NCBI RefSeq assembly: GCF_002811955.1
Contig: NZ_NPEF01000087.1
Coordinates: 1-14,708, forward strand
DNA: 14,708 bases
Origin: Leptospira ellisii
GTDB taxonomy: Bacteria; Spirochaetota; Leptospiria; Leptospirales; Leptospiraceae
Reading direction: 5' to 3'
Shown here: piece by piece, positions 1 through 9,209 of the stretch
Layout of the letters: every line of letters begins with the position of its first letter
How positions within the stretch are numbered: the stretch's first letter is position 1
Notes under the pieces: generated by a model
The model's input: the letters and a program-made list of their open reading frames with translations, nothing else
Told to the model about the DNA's origin: nothing
The model's database searches: none
Program-made: the position numbers and the translations under genes

Positions 1-178
1 TTCCCTTTCGCTTAAGTTTTCCTCCGAGTTCGGAGAATCGGATTGGGTTTGGAACGAGATCGCCGTCGCCGTCGAGAGGGATTTGGACGGTTTCATCACC
101 GTCGATAAGGGAATCCCCGATCAAAGGATGATACGTATTTTACTCGCTCAGGAAGTAAACTTCGACGGCATCGCTTAA
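1..178 (+). CDS. 3' end of an unidentified gene (partial)
   Basis: Reading from base 2, the plus strand stays open through 58 codons to TAA at 176-178. Codon choice is typical of the neighbours (many TCC, GTC, GAT, GGA), while the other two plus frames are interrupted. The peptide contains WVWNEIAVAVERDLDGFI; the stretch DLDGFITVDK resembles a loose EF-hand or dockerin-type calcium loop, but positions 1 and 12 do not fit, so no function is claimed. The 5' part lies outside the window. Its last 39 bases overlap the 3' end of the convergent gene at 140-1927. I judge it real from codon use and the protein-like composition, not from homology. Confidence 0.6.
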   Translation, partial: SLSLKFSSEFGESDWVWNEIAVAVERDLDGFITVDKGIPDQRMIRILLAQEVNFDGIA

Positions 179-1927
179 CGGAGACATCTGATCCTTTCCG
201 GTTTGGAAGTGATAAAACCTGTTGTATGCGCCGATTCTGAAATAATAAGCGGTTCCCTTTTTAAGAAAAAGCTGATTTTTTTCCAGGAGGATTTCCGAAT
301 TCAACGAAATGATCCGGTTGTCCACGCAAGTAGTTAGTTTATTATAATATTCTTGAATATTAAAGGCCGTTTTTCCGGGGGGCAATCCGGTGATGGGATC
401 CAAAAAGTCCGACGCGGGATGACGGGTTCTGCTTTTTTTATCGGGGACTCCCGCGTTTTCCGGAAACGTGCCGCGAATGATTCCCACCATGCGGTCCGGA
501 TGAATTCCGTAGTGTATGAAATATCCGCCGCCTTGAATGACTTCACGTTCTGGATTGGATTTCCAGCTTAAACATACGGAAGGGCCGGAATCGTCGACGG
601 AATTTTCGGCGACCTTAAGTCCGATCGGTTTGACGGGCGGAATCGTTTCCCGGAAAACCATAGCGAGTCGTTTTAATTCCGGCGTCTTATTTCCTGCGGA
701 ATCGGATTTGAATTTGATTCTCCATTGATAATACCGGAACGGAAGCAGATCGTCCTTATTCTCGTTTAATCCCAGGAATTTTTTCAGGGAATCCTTTAGA
801 GGGATCCTGTAGACGTCGGGATCGAGAGAATCTAATTTATAAGATTCTAATTTTCTTAAGTCCACTCCGATCCAGGCGGGAGCTTCCGCGGAAGGAGTGA
901 AGGGGACCGGAGAAACCCTGAGATACAGCTCGATCGCCGACGAGACGGGTACGGTTCCCCTGAGTTGGATCTCCTCCAAAAACGAACCGGAATATCTGCT
1001 TTTATAAACGGGAGAAACCGCGGCGCCGAATTTCGTTTTCGCCGTATGAGTCTCCGGGTCGAATTCCTGGGGAGGAAAGGGGACGTCCTCGGAAGTCGGA
1101 TTCGGTTTTCCGCGGAATACGCCGAAATTCTCCATCCAACCGTAGTAGGAACCTGCGATCCGAAAGGAGGTGGTGTCTTCGGGATGAAAGCCGATTCTCG
1201 TTAAATTTTTGTTAGGCGGAATCGAACCTCTCGCCGCTTCCTTGCCGTTTTGATAAAGTACAATTTCGTTTTCCGAAGGATTGAAATAGAGTAGGATCCG
1301 ATTCCATTGGTTTTTCCGCAGCGTCGTGTTGGAGGAAAGACGCAACGATAAATACCGTTTTTCCTCGGTTTCAAAAAAGGAATAGAATCCGATCTTGAGT
1401 TTGTCGTCAGCGATTTTTAGATCCCATCCGTACGTGTTTCCCGAAGTTTCGTATAACTTGGAGATCAGAGTGGCGTCCTTTTCCACGGTTCCGGGAAGTA
1501 CGCTAAAGCTGATATAGAATTCTTCCGTAAGATCAGAGGAGGTCAGAAGACCGGTTCTAGAATGTGCGATTCTGATTCCGGTGCGTTTACCCGAAAACCG
1601 CGCGCTTTTTTTCGCGTGCAACACGTTTTCGGAATCGGAAAGATAGGAGGACGAAAGGACTTTATAATTTCCTGATAGATCCTTTAAGTCGGAAGGATCT
1701 CCGGAATCGAAGTTCAGATAAAGGTCCGCTCCCGAACTTCTCTCCTTGGTCTGTAATCTGAGAATCTGGTTTTCGACCGTTTTGCCGGAAAGTTCAAGAC
1801 CGTCCCTTTTCAGTTCTCCGAAGGAGAAGTTTTTGGTTTCCGAATGGATCGACGTGAAAAGCGACAGAAATAAAATCCACGCGGGAGCGAGGAAATTTTT
1901 CGGTTTGGATTGTGCGATCGATCCCAT
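140..1927 (-). CDS. exported LamG/concanavalin-like protein with a C-terminal Fn3-like region
   Basis: This 595-aa protein starts with a basic N-terminus and a hydrophobic stretch (about residues 12-28, APAWILFLSLFTSIHS), so Sec export is likely; there is no lipobox cysteine. Residues of about 65-275 look like a LamG/concanavalin A-like beta-sandwich: LYLNFD near the start, GWDLKI, NQWNRILLYFNPSENEIVLYQNG, and GWMENFGVFRG at its end. These are the usual places of the strand and tryptophan motifs of that fold. From about residue 430 a region beginning PPVKPIGLKV followed by VCLSWKSNPE and GYFIHYG resembles a fibronectin type III module. Sugar or surface binding is an inference from the fold. 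It begins 11 bp after rpiB, so it is probably cotranscribed with it. I see no clear Shine-Dalgarno. Confidence 0.8.
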   Translation of the reverse strand: MGSIAQSKPKNFLAPAWILFLSLFTSIHSETKNFSFGELKRDGLELSGKTVENQILRLQTKERSSGADLYLNFDSGDPSDLKDLSGNYKVLSSSYLSDSENVLHAKKSARFSGKRTGIRIAHSRTGLLTSSDLTEEFYISFSVLPGTVEKDATLISKLYETSGNTYGWDLKIADDKLKIGFYSFFETEEKRYLSLRLSSNTTLRKNQWNRILLYFNPSENEIVLYQNGKEAARGSIPPNKNLTRIGFHPEDTTSFRIAGSYYGWMENFGVFRGKPNPTSEDVPFPPQEFDPETHTAKTKFGAAVSPVYKSRYSGSFLEEIQLRGTVPVSSAIELYLRVSPVPFTPSAEAPAWIGVDLRKLESYKLDSLDPDVYRIPLKDSLKKFLGLNENKDDLLPFRYYQWRIKFKSDSAGNKTPELKRLAMVFRETIPPVKPIGLKVAENSVDDSGPSVCLSWKSNPEREVIQGGGYFIHYGIHPDRMVGIIRGTFPENAGVPDKKSRTRHPASDFLDPITGLPPGKTAFNIQEYYNKLTTCVDNRIISLNSEILLEKNQLFLKKGTAYYFRIGAYNRFYHFQTGKDQMSPLSDAVEVYFLSE

Positions 1928-1938
1928 CCGGAGTTCGG

Positions 1939-2374
<436 letters not shown>

Positions 2375-2469
2375 TTCTAAATTGTTTGTGTCCCGAGTTT
2401 CCCCACGTTTCAAGCAAATAATTGCCTTCGCGGATAATTCGCTTCGATGATCGGAGAGCGGACGTTCCC

Positions 2470-3054
2470 TTATAGAATGTTGTCCCGATATGTTTTGGGC
2501 ATTGCGTCCCAGAATTCCAACTGAACCAAAAACAGGGAAAGATAAATCATGGCGAAATTGTCTTCGGAGATCTTTTCCCCTTTGAGGGCGAGCGTGACCG
2601 CGTCGTTCATCCGGGCCGTCAGCTCCCTTTTCTGTTTGAGATGCAGATTGAGAAGTTCCCATTCGATCGAATTTAAGGAACGGGTTTTTTCGTCCGACAG
2701 AACGTAGTTTTCATAATACGAATTCAGCTCCGCATACAAGGTCAGATGACGATTCCAATCCTCGAGAAGGACGGCGTAATCCTCTTCGGACAGATTTTTA
2801 CCTTGAATACAAGCGACGGATTTATACCTCGACTTTCCCTCCTTGAGCGAAAGCGTTTCCGCAAGTCGCTTTTTTTCTTCGAGGGGAAGCGTCGATTTAA
2901 ACAGATCCGCCGGTTCGGTCGTATGCTCGGCCGAAAAACAATCCTGCACGGAAATCCGCGTGGAAAAATTCAACGAAGAAGCGGATACGTTACCCGAAAC
3001 CGAAAGTAATCCGGCCGTAAGAAGGGCGATTCGTCGCAAACCGATCCGTTTCAT
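2470..3054 (-). CDS. secreted protein of unknown function, coupled to serC
   Basis: I do not recognise this 194-aa protein. It has a clear signal peptide: basic MKRIGLRR, a hydrophobic core ALLTAGLLSV, and a likely signal peptidase I site after NVSAS near residue 26. The mature part is mostly predicted helix, rich in Leu, Glu and Lys. It has two cysteines (QDCFS and VACIQ, about residues 38 and 82) that could form a disulfide in the periplasm. Its ATG shares one base with the serC TGA (TGATG), a layout that normally gives coupled translation. Family-level function is unknown; the coupling to a cytoplasmic serine enzyme is unexpected. Confidence 0.82.
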   Translation of the reverse strand: MKRIGLRRIALLTAGLLSVSGNVSASSLNFSTRISVQDCFSAEHTTEPADLFKSTLPLEEKKRLAETLSLKEGKSRYKSVACIQGKNLSEEDYAVLLEDWNRHLTLYAELNSYYENYVLSDEKTRSLNSIEWELLNLHLKQKRELTARMNDAVTLALKGEKISEDNFAMIYLSLFLVQLEFWDAMPKTYRDNIL

Positions 3055-4145
3055 CAGACCTTGGATTCGAACTCCTTCATAAACGACACGAGTTTTTGAA
3101 CTCCCGCCAAAGACATGGAGTTGTAGATTGAAGCGCGAAAGCCTCCCACGAGTCTGTGTCCTCCCAATCCGTGAAGACCGTTTTTTTCGGCCTCGTCCAG
3201 GAATTTCGTCTCGAGATTCTTGTCCTTCAGGAGGAATACGGCGTTCATCCTGGAACGGGATCTTTTTTCCACGGGGGCGTTATAGAGCGAGGAGGAATCG
3301 ATGAAGTCGTATAACAATTTCGCCTTCTCTTCATTTACGGCCTCCATTTTCGAGACTCCTCCGAGTTTATCAAGCCATTCGAAAACGAGTTTGGCGATGT
3401 AGATGGAATAGGTCGCCGGAGTATTGTATAAGGATTTGTTTTTGATCATCACCGAGTAATCCATCAGCACGGGAATTTTTCTTCCGGAAATTCCGATCAG
3501 ATCGTTTCGGACGATCAACACGCTTAAGCCGGACGGTCCTATGTTCTTCTGCGCTCCGGCGAAAATCACTCCGAAGTCGTTGATATCGATTTTACGGGAG
3601 AGAAGTTCGCTCGTCATGTCGGCCACGAGAGGGATCGATTTGATTTTAGGTATCTCCGGATATTGACTTCCGTAGATCGTATTGTTCGAAGTGATGTGAA
3701 GATAGTTTCCCTTTCCGGAAAGATCGGATTCCGTCAAGATCGGCGTTTCGGTAAAATTATTCGAAGTCGCGTCGTAGATAACGTTTACTCCGTTGAACTT
3801 CAATCCTTCCTCCCAGGCTTTTTTCGTCCAGATCCCTGTGTGGGCCACGTCGAAACTTTCCCCTTCTTTGAGAAGATTGAGAGGCAGCGCGGAGAAATGC
3901 AGAGTGGCGCCTCCCGAAAAAAACGCGACCGAATATCCGTCTCCTATATTCAAAAGTTTGCGAAGAAGGGATTCCGCCTCCTGAAGTACGTCTTCGAACA
4001 GGGGCTCACGATGGCTCACTTCCATGAGGGACATTCCGGAACCCTTATAATTCAAGAATTCCGCGGCCGCGATTTCCATCACTTCGTTCGGGAGCATCGC
4101 CGGTCCGGCTCCGAAATTGTAAATTCTTTCCTGGAATCGATACAT
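3054..4145 (-). CDS. serC: phosphoserine aminotransferase
   Basis: SerC, class V PLP aminotransferase, 363 aa from the ATG at 4143-4145. It transaminates 3-phosphohydroxypyruvate with glutamate to phosphoserine; the family also acts in vitamin B6 synthesis. Visible motifs are the start [10 protein letters not shown], the cofactor region [23 protein letters not shown], and the PLP-lysine segment [12 protein letters not shown] with the lysine at residue 200 (E. coli SerC uses K198). The C-terminal [17 protein letters not shown] is also typical. The frame stays open upstream to a TTG at 4179-4181 with a GGAAG in front. I prefer the ATG because homology starts near it and the lysine number fits, although it lacks a good Shine-Dalgarno. 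It is first in the serC, secreted protein, rpiB series. Confidence 0.95.
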   Translation of the reverse strand: MYRFQERIYNFGAGPAMLPNEVMEIAAAEFLNYKGSGMSLMEVSHREPLFEDVLQEAESLLRKLLNIGDGYSVAFFSGGATLHFSALPLNLLKEGESFDVAHTGIWTKKAWEEGLKFNGVNVIYDATSNNFTETPILTESDLSGKGNYLHITSNNTIYGSQYPEIPKIKSIPLVADMTSELLSRKIDINDFGVIFAGAQKNIGPSGLSVLIVRNDLIGISGRKIPVLMDYSVMIKNKSLYNTPATYSIYIAKLVFEWLDKLGGVSKMEAVNEEKAKLLYDFIDSSSLYNAPVEKRSRSRMNAVFLLKDKNLETKFLDEAEKNGLHGLGGHRLVGGFRASIYNSMSLAGVQKLVSFMKEFESKV

Positions 4146-4221
4146 AATCGCTACGGTCGCAGAGGGGAGGTTGGGGATCAACTTTCTTCCAGGAAAGAAG
4201 ATTGGAAGTAGGGAAAAATCC

Positions 4222-4251
4222 TTGTCTCAATGGAATGTTTATGAATAGGAT
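4222..4251 (+). promoter_or_regulatory. candidate promoter of the P83/100-like gene
   Basis: TTGTCT (4222-4227) and TAGGAT (4246-4251) are 18 bp apart, each matching four of six bases of the sigma-70 consensus. A small inverted repeat, gaata/tattc with a 3-base gap (4243-4255), overlaps the -10 box and could be an operator. Placed about 45 bp before the start codon. Confidence 0.35.
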
Positions 4252-4303
4252 ATTCCCTGGTCGTAAGACCGTTCGTGGTCGGATTCAAAAGGAGTAATTT
4301 AGA

Positions 4304-5977
4304 ATGTTCAGAATTTCGGTTGTCGTCTTGTTCTTAGGTTTATCGTTTTCTTTGGCGTCTCAAGACAATTCCAAACTCGGAGAAAAAGAGGTCCGATCCT
4401 CCGGAAGAGTTCAATTCATCAACCGCTCCGCGGCTCGCGCGGGAGAAGAGGTCCGAGGCACGAACGAAAAAGCGGGGATAGGTTTGGCGGAAGCCCTGAA
4501 AAAAGAACCGGATAAATCGCACAACCAATCCGGCGTGAGCGTGGTTCGGATTCTTCCGGAAGAGAAAAAATTCGGCGCGGACGTGTTTTCGATTTTGGAA
4601 GACAGCGACTACGGTCATATCAACTCGATCCAGAGGATCGTGGCCGGTTTCGTAAAATCGAATTTCGGATACGACGACAAAAATTCGGACATTCTCGCCA
4701 CGTATATCCTCTATTACAACGCGATCCACAGAAAGGACAAGGCATATGTTGGAAAAAAATATTCCAATTCCGTAATGAAAGTTTTGAGCGTTGGTTCGAT
4801 CGGAATTTCGAAACGTTATTCCGAGTGGCCCGGTAAAACCCAGATTCTGATTCCCCTCGTGGAGAACGTTTTAACCGGAGACGGTAAGGACGTCCATACC
4901 GACGAGCTGGAAGACGAAGTGAACAAGGATCTCGATAAAAAGAAGGAAGGAAAATACGAGAAGGAAAAGTTCGACGATCTTCAGCGGGAAAAAAACAAAA
5001 AGGAATTGGAGGAGGTAAACCGCAGAAAAGAGGAGAACAAAAACAAACAGAAGGAACTTTCCGACAAGGAAACCAAAACCGATAAGGAACTTCAGGACCT
5101 CAATAAGGATCCCGTAAAGAATAAACAGCAGATAACGGAAAAGAAAAAGGAAAAAGAGCAGATTCAGAAGGAAAAGGAATCCGCCAAAAAAGAAGAACAG
5201 AAGCTGAAGGAGAAGGAAAAGGAAGTTTCGAAAAAGGAAGAGGATAGAAAAAGCAACAGTTCCTCCAGCTCCTCGAGTTCTTCCAAGTCGAACGATTCCA
5301 AAAGCGATTCCGGAAGTAAATCCGGAAGCGATTCCAAATCCTCCTCGGACGACAAGAAAAGCGAATCCGAGCTGAAAAAGGAATTGGCCGAAACCAAAAA
5401 AGAATTGGAGGCCAAAAAGGAAGAGGAAAAGAAAAAGGAGGAATTCGACAAGAACGTCGTCGGAGGCAAAATCCTCTTTCTAAAAACCCTGAAATATCTG
5501 GATAAAGGACATTACAACAACGAACTGCAAATACTCGATCCCACCAACGACGATACGATCATCCGGGGCGACTTCAATAAAATCTGCGGAAGAACGTTCG
5601 AAATCGTGGACGGAAAGGCGCTCGTGATCGGGTTCGAAGACGGTCACTCGTCCAATCACAAACTCATTCTTATCGATCAGGAAACCTTAAAGCCTACCAT
5701 TTCCGCGGAGGATAACATTTTTTGGCGTTCTCCGATGATCGTAAAAGGCGACGAAATTTATGCGTTCGAAGAGGTTCAAGAAAAGTATTACCTTTCCCGT
5801 TTCGGTAAGGATCTGAAAAAACAGGCGAAATCCTCGGAGGAGATCAGCCCGAATTCGAACGTGACCTTTTACGGGGAAAAAATCTACGTTACCGGCAAGG
5901 AAGAAGGTTCCGGCAGCATCCAGATCACCGTTTTTAACAAAGCGGATTTGAAACTGATCAAAAAGATCAAACAATAA
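4304..5977 (+). CDS. P83/100-like coiled-coil exported protein
   Basis: 557 aa, matching the layout of the Borrelia P83/P100 antigen family. The signal peptide is MFRISVVVLFLGLSFSLASQ. Residues of about 25-200 form a globular N-terminal domain. Residues of about 200-316 are almost pure Lys/Glu/Asp/Gln and predicted to be long coiled coil. Residues 317-355 are a serine-rich linker with nine consecutive serines (319-327). A second short Lys/Glu helix follows to about 383. The C-terminal domain from about 386 is beta-rich, with repeats of the type ILFLKTL, IVDGKALVIGFEDG, IVKGDEIYAFE and YGEKIYVTGKE, like propeller blades. A strong AAGGAG (4289-4294) lies nine bases before the ATG. Role in the periplasm or at the surface is unproven. 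It diverges from serC and is followed by a terminator hairpin. Confidence 0.88.
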   Translation: MFRISVVVLFLGLSFSLASQDNSKLGEKEVRSSGRVQFINRSAARAGEEVRGTNEKAGIGLAEALKKEPDKSHNQSGVSVVRILPEEKKFGADVFSILEDSDYGHINSIQRIVAGFVKSNFGYDDKNSDILATYILYYNAIHRKDKAYVGKKYSNSVMKVLSVGSIGISKRYSEWPGKTQILIPLVENVLTGDGKDVHTDELEDEVNKDLDKKKEGKYEKEKFDDLQREKNKKELEEVNRRKEENKNKQKELSDKETKTDKELQDLNKDPVKNKQQITEKKKEKEQIQKEKESAKKEEQKLKEKEKEVSKKEEDRKSNSSSSSSSSSKSNDSKSDSGSKSGSDSKSSSDDKKSESELKKELAETKKELEAKKEEEKKKEEFDKNVVGGKILFLKTLKYLDKGHYNNELQILDPTNDDTIIRGDFNKICGRTFEIVDGKALVIGFEDGHSSNHKLILIDQETLKPTISAEDNIFWRSPMIVKGDEIYAFEEVQEKYYLSRFGKDLKKQAKSSEEISPNSNVTFYGEKIYVTGKEEGSGSIQITVFNKADLKLIKKIKQ

Positions 5978-6042
5978 TCGGTCCTTCGCACCGTTGTAAA
6001 AGACGACACGTCGACCGAAAAACGGCCGACCGCTCTAAAACG

Positions 6043-6073
6043 ACAAAAGCCCGCGACGCGGGCTTTTGTTTTT
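6043..6073. terminator. bidirectional intrinsic terminator
   Basis: A perfect 12-bp stem, acaaaagcccgc and gcgggcttttgt, with the 3-base loop gac (6055-6057), is followed on the plus strand by TTTTT-type sequence. On the minus strand it is followed by CGTTTT. It lies between convergent genes ending at 5977 and 6160 and can serve both. A second, imperfect hairpin (gtcgaccg/cggccgac, one mismatch, 6010-6030) precedes it. Confidence 0.9.
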
Positions 6074-6159
6074 GACTCCTCCGATTCGTTTCGATCTCCG
6101 CAACGGGATTTCACATTCGGAATCGATTTCGAAATCGGGAATGAATCTCGAACCTTGTC

Positions 6160-6696
6160 TTATTTTTTCTTTTTTACGTTCGCGGAGATCGCGGAAATTT
6201 CCTGAAGGAATTTGCGGATGTTGGCGCGAGCGGAATTTTCGTTCGCAAGACGAAGTCTGACGACTCCGATCAGAGCGTCTCCCATCGTAGCCTCGCCGGC
6301 TTCGTACACTTCGAGTTCCTTGACCACTTCGCCCTTATTGCGGAGCGTGTATTTGATTTTCGTCTTAACGGTGAACGTCGTTCCCACGAAAGGTTGATCC
6401 ACTTCGAGAATCTGAATCTTCAAAGTCCAGCCTCCGCCGAGGGTTTCTTCGATTTTTTCGAAGAGGTTGGCTTGTGCGATCGAGTCCTTTACCGCGTCGG
6501 TGAAGTTGTCGTCCGGAATCTGCGAAGTCCAGAACGGAAGGGTTGTCTTTCCGCCTGTGGACATTTCGATAAAAATCTTATCGCCGATTTTGTTCGGGGC
6601 CTTATAGTCTGTGACTCTCATCCCCTCTCTTTCCGCAGGGAAAGCGCAATTGCCGATGATGGCGGCGATCGCAAGTAGAATTAATCTTTTTTTCAT
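6160..6696 (-). CDS. putative lipoprotein
   Basis: 178 aa. MKKRLILLAIAAIIGNC is a short signal peptide ending in a spirochaetal-type lipobox (I-G-N-C), so Cys17 is the likely lipidated residue; asparagine at -1 is unusual outside spirochaetes. The mature part has an alternating beta pattern: TLPFW near residue 53, then FTDAVKDSIAQANLFEKIEE, GWTLKIQILEV, TKIKYTLRNKGEVVKELEVYEAG, and a closing helix NENSARANIRKFLQEI. This order resembles small outer-membrane-associated lipoproteins of the YajG or GNA1162 type, but that is only a fold-level impression. AGGAAG five bases before the ATG is a good Shine-Dalgarno. It is monocistronic, between two terminators. Confidence 0.82.
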   Translation of the reverse strand: MKKRLILLAIAAIIGNCAFPAEREGMRVTDYKAPNKIGDKIFIEMSTGGKTTLPFWTSQIPDDNFTDAVKDSIAQANLFEKIEETLGGGWTLKIQILEVDQPFVGTTFTVKTKIKYTLRNKGEVVKELEVYEAGEATMGDALIGVVRLRLANENSARANIRKFLQEISAISANVKKKK

Positions 6697-6710
6697 TCGA
6701 ACTTCCTATC

Positions 6711-6730
6711 GAATCGGATTTCGCCGATTC
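6711..6730 (-). promoter_or_regulatory. 5' leader hairpin upstream of the putative lipoprotein
   Basis: A perfect 7-bp inverted repeat, gaatcgg/ccgattc with loop atttcg, sits just upstream of the AGGAAG ribosome binding site of the gene starting at 6696. There is no T-run after it, so it may be an RNA leader structure or an operator. I found no convincing -35/-10 pair nearby. Confidence 0.35.
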
Positions 6731-6870
6731 TCGGACCAATGTCGGATAAGCCTTCGGTGCGTCTATAGAAATCGATTTTAGAGCGCGAAAATCGTTCGAA
6801 GACCTCGGATCCGATAGCCGATATTTTAAAAAAATTGAATATTTTAATGCGAACTTGAAACGAAGGAGAA

Positions 6871-6897
6871 AATAAGAAGCCCGCTTTAAAGGCGGGC
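6871..6897 (-). terminator. intrinsic terminator after fliE
   Basis: On the minus strand GCCCGC, the 7-base loop CTTTAAA and GCGGGC are followed by TTCTTATTTT. It lies 68 bp after the fliE stop and before the next minus-strand gene, so it should end the flgB-flgC-fliE transcript. Confidence 0.82.
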
Positions 6898-6964
6898 CTC
6901 GTTTCGGCGCGAACCGAACAACCTCCGGGTCGTTTATCCGGAATATTCGAAGGTTTAGGCGATT

Positions 6965-7812
<848 letters not shown>

Positions 7813-7877
7813 GGCTACTTCCTAAAGTGTAAAATTATGTCTCATTGATTTCAATTCAAGAAAATTATTAAAAAGAA

Positions 7878-8309
<432 letters not shown>

Positions 8310-8401
8310 TATTTTTCTCCCCTCCAAAAAATCGGTTGAATTTGGATTTTTCAGAAGAGATTTTTTTTGAGGAAACCGGTTTTTTCGTCCGAAATAAACG
8401 G

Positions 8402-8430
8402 AGTATACGAGAAAAACGAAAGCGAAACAA
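8402..8430 (-). promoter_or_regulatory. promoter of the flgB-flgC-fliE operon
   Basis: On the minus strand TTGTTT (8430-8425) and TATACT (8407-8402) are separated by exactly 17 bp; the -10 box matches the sigma-70 consensus in five of six positions. Transcription would begin near 8395, giving a leader of about 85 bases before flgB. No sigma-28-type flagellar promoter was found here. The -35 box ends three bases from the divergent STAS start codon. Confidence 0.5.
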
Positions 8431-8432
8431 CG

Positions 8433-8723
8433 ATGTCCGAAACTCCCGAAACAATCGAAATCACCCCGGATCTTTCCATCCTGTTTAACGACTATTACGC
8501 CTTTCGAACCATGTTGATGGATGCGATTTCCCGTAAACCGAAACAGATCGTCCTCAATTTGGGGGACATTCCGGTGATGAATTCGATTTCGATCAGTTCT
8601 CTGGTTTGGTTTCTCAAAAACGCCCGCTCCGAGGGAATTTCCTGTAAAATCAGTTCCATTCATCCCGATCTTCTCAATACGTTCGAAGTGTTGAATCTAA
8701 AAGAATATCTGGATTCTCAGTAA
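8433..8723 (+). CDS. STAS-domain protein (anti-sigma antagonist-like)
   Basis: 96 aa from the ATG at 8433, about the length of a single STAS domain. STAS proteins of the SpoIIAA type bind anti-sigma kinases and are switched by phosphorylation of one serine. The pattern fits: ITPDLSILFNDYYAFRTMLM, then the central strand KQIVLNLGDIPVMNSISISS, a helix LVWFLKNARSEG, and the end CKISSIHPDLLNTFEVLNL. In the usual site (D/N-S-S-G-L) it reads N-S-I-S-I, so the first serine is kept and the glycine lost. An in-frame TTG at 8367 would add 22 residues, but these are not domain-like. It diverges from flgB with 123 bp between starts; a link to motility is an inference from position. Confidence 0.8.
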   Translation: MSETPETIEITPDLSILFNDYYAFRTMLMDAISRKPKQIVLNLGDIPVMNSISISSLVWFLKNARSEGISCKISSIHPDLLNTFEVLNLKEYLDSQ

Positions 8724-8727
8724 ATGA

Positions 8728-8765
8728 TTTCCCTGCGAGACCGATTTTTCGTCGGTTTCGGGAAA
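8728..8765 (+). terminator. long bulged hairpin after the STAS gene
   Basis: Four bases after the STAS stop, tttccc pairs with gggaaa and gagaccga with tcggtttc (one G-U pair). The stem totals 14 pairs, with a 3-base bulge (tgc) and a 7-base loop. No T-run follows, so it is not a standard intrinsic terminator. It could be a weak terminator or a 3' end-protecting structure. Confidence 0.5.
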
Positions 8766-8841
8766 CTTCCGCGACCATCCGAGGGAAGGAAGTCCAAGAT
8801 TTTCATTGGACACCGAAGAACGGATTTCTAATTTTGAATCT

Positions 8842-9189
8842 ATGAAAAAAGCCGTTTTGATTTGTCTTGTTCTACTATTCTTTTTGGGCGCTTGTAAAAA
8901 AAAGGAAGAGTTGATTTTGGGGAATTGGGTAAAGGTGAAAAATTGTCCCGAAAAAGGGGAATGTCCCAATCCGGATAAGGGCAAAGGAAGTCATCTTGAG
9001 ATTCTTTCCAACGGTTTAGCGAAATACGATACGTTTCATCTCACGTATAAAATGAAGGACGACGACATTCATTTTAACCTCGCCGATCTCGCTTTCGATT
9101 TGGAATACAGAATCGTGAAGGTGAACGATAAGGAACTTCAGCTTCTCAATAAAAAAGAAAATAACGTGGAATATTTCGAGAAGAACTGA
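8842..9189 (+). CDS. small lipoprotein, lipocalin-like
   Basis: 115 aa from the ATG at 8842. MKKAVLICLVLLFFLGAC is a signal peptide with a clear lipobox (L-G-A-C), lipidation at Cys18, followed by KKKEE. An in-frame TTG at 8806 would put 12 charged residues in front and spoil the signal, so I rejected it. The mature part, LILGNWVKVKNC, then HLEILSNGLAKYDTFHLTYKM, IHFNLADLAF and LEYRIVKVNDKELQLL, has the GNW opening and the strand order of small lipocalin-like domains, an inference from pattern only. Two extra cysteines (NCPEKGEC) could form a local disulfide. No good Shine-Dalgarno. It precedes the TPR gene by 20 bp. Confidence 0.8.
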   Translation: MKKAVLICLVLLFFLGACKKKEELILGNWVKVKNCPEKGECPNPDKGKGSHLEILSNGLAKYDTFHLTYKMKDDDIHFNLADLAFDLEYRIVKVNDKELQLLNKKENNVEYFEKN

Positions 9190-9209
9190 TTCTTTTCGGA
9201 AGAAAGACT

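Noticed and set aside
4146..4181. 12-residue extension of SerC from a TTG with a GGAAG in front
   Set aside because: The ATG at 4145 places the PLP lysine at 200, close to the known family position, and homology begins right after it. The TTG cannot be fully excluded.
5252..5368. Possible serine microsatellite with phase variation
   Set aside because: Codons are mixed and there is no exact repeat unit, so slippage is unlikely.
5164..5469. Ser/Phe/Leu-rich minus-strand ORF opposite the P83/100-like gene
   Set aside because: It is the mirror of the Lys/Glu and Ser repeats on the coding strand; low-complexity composition explains it.
8367..8432. 22-residue extension of the STAS protein from a TTG
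   Set aside because: The residues precede the domain, the region holds the flgB promoter, and the ATG at 8433 gives a normal STAS length.
8310..8663. 118-codon N-terminal extension of FlgB
   Set aside because: It is antisense to the STAS gene, does not look like FlgB, and a strong Shine-Dalgarno marks the start at 8309.
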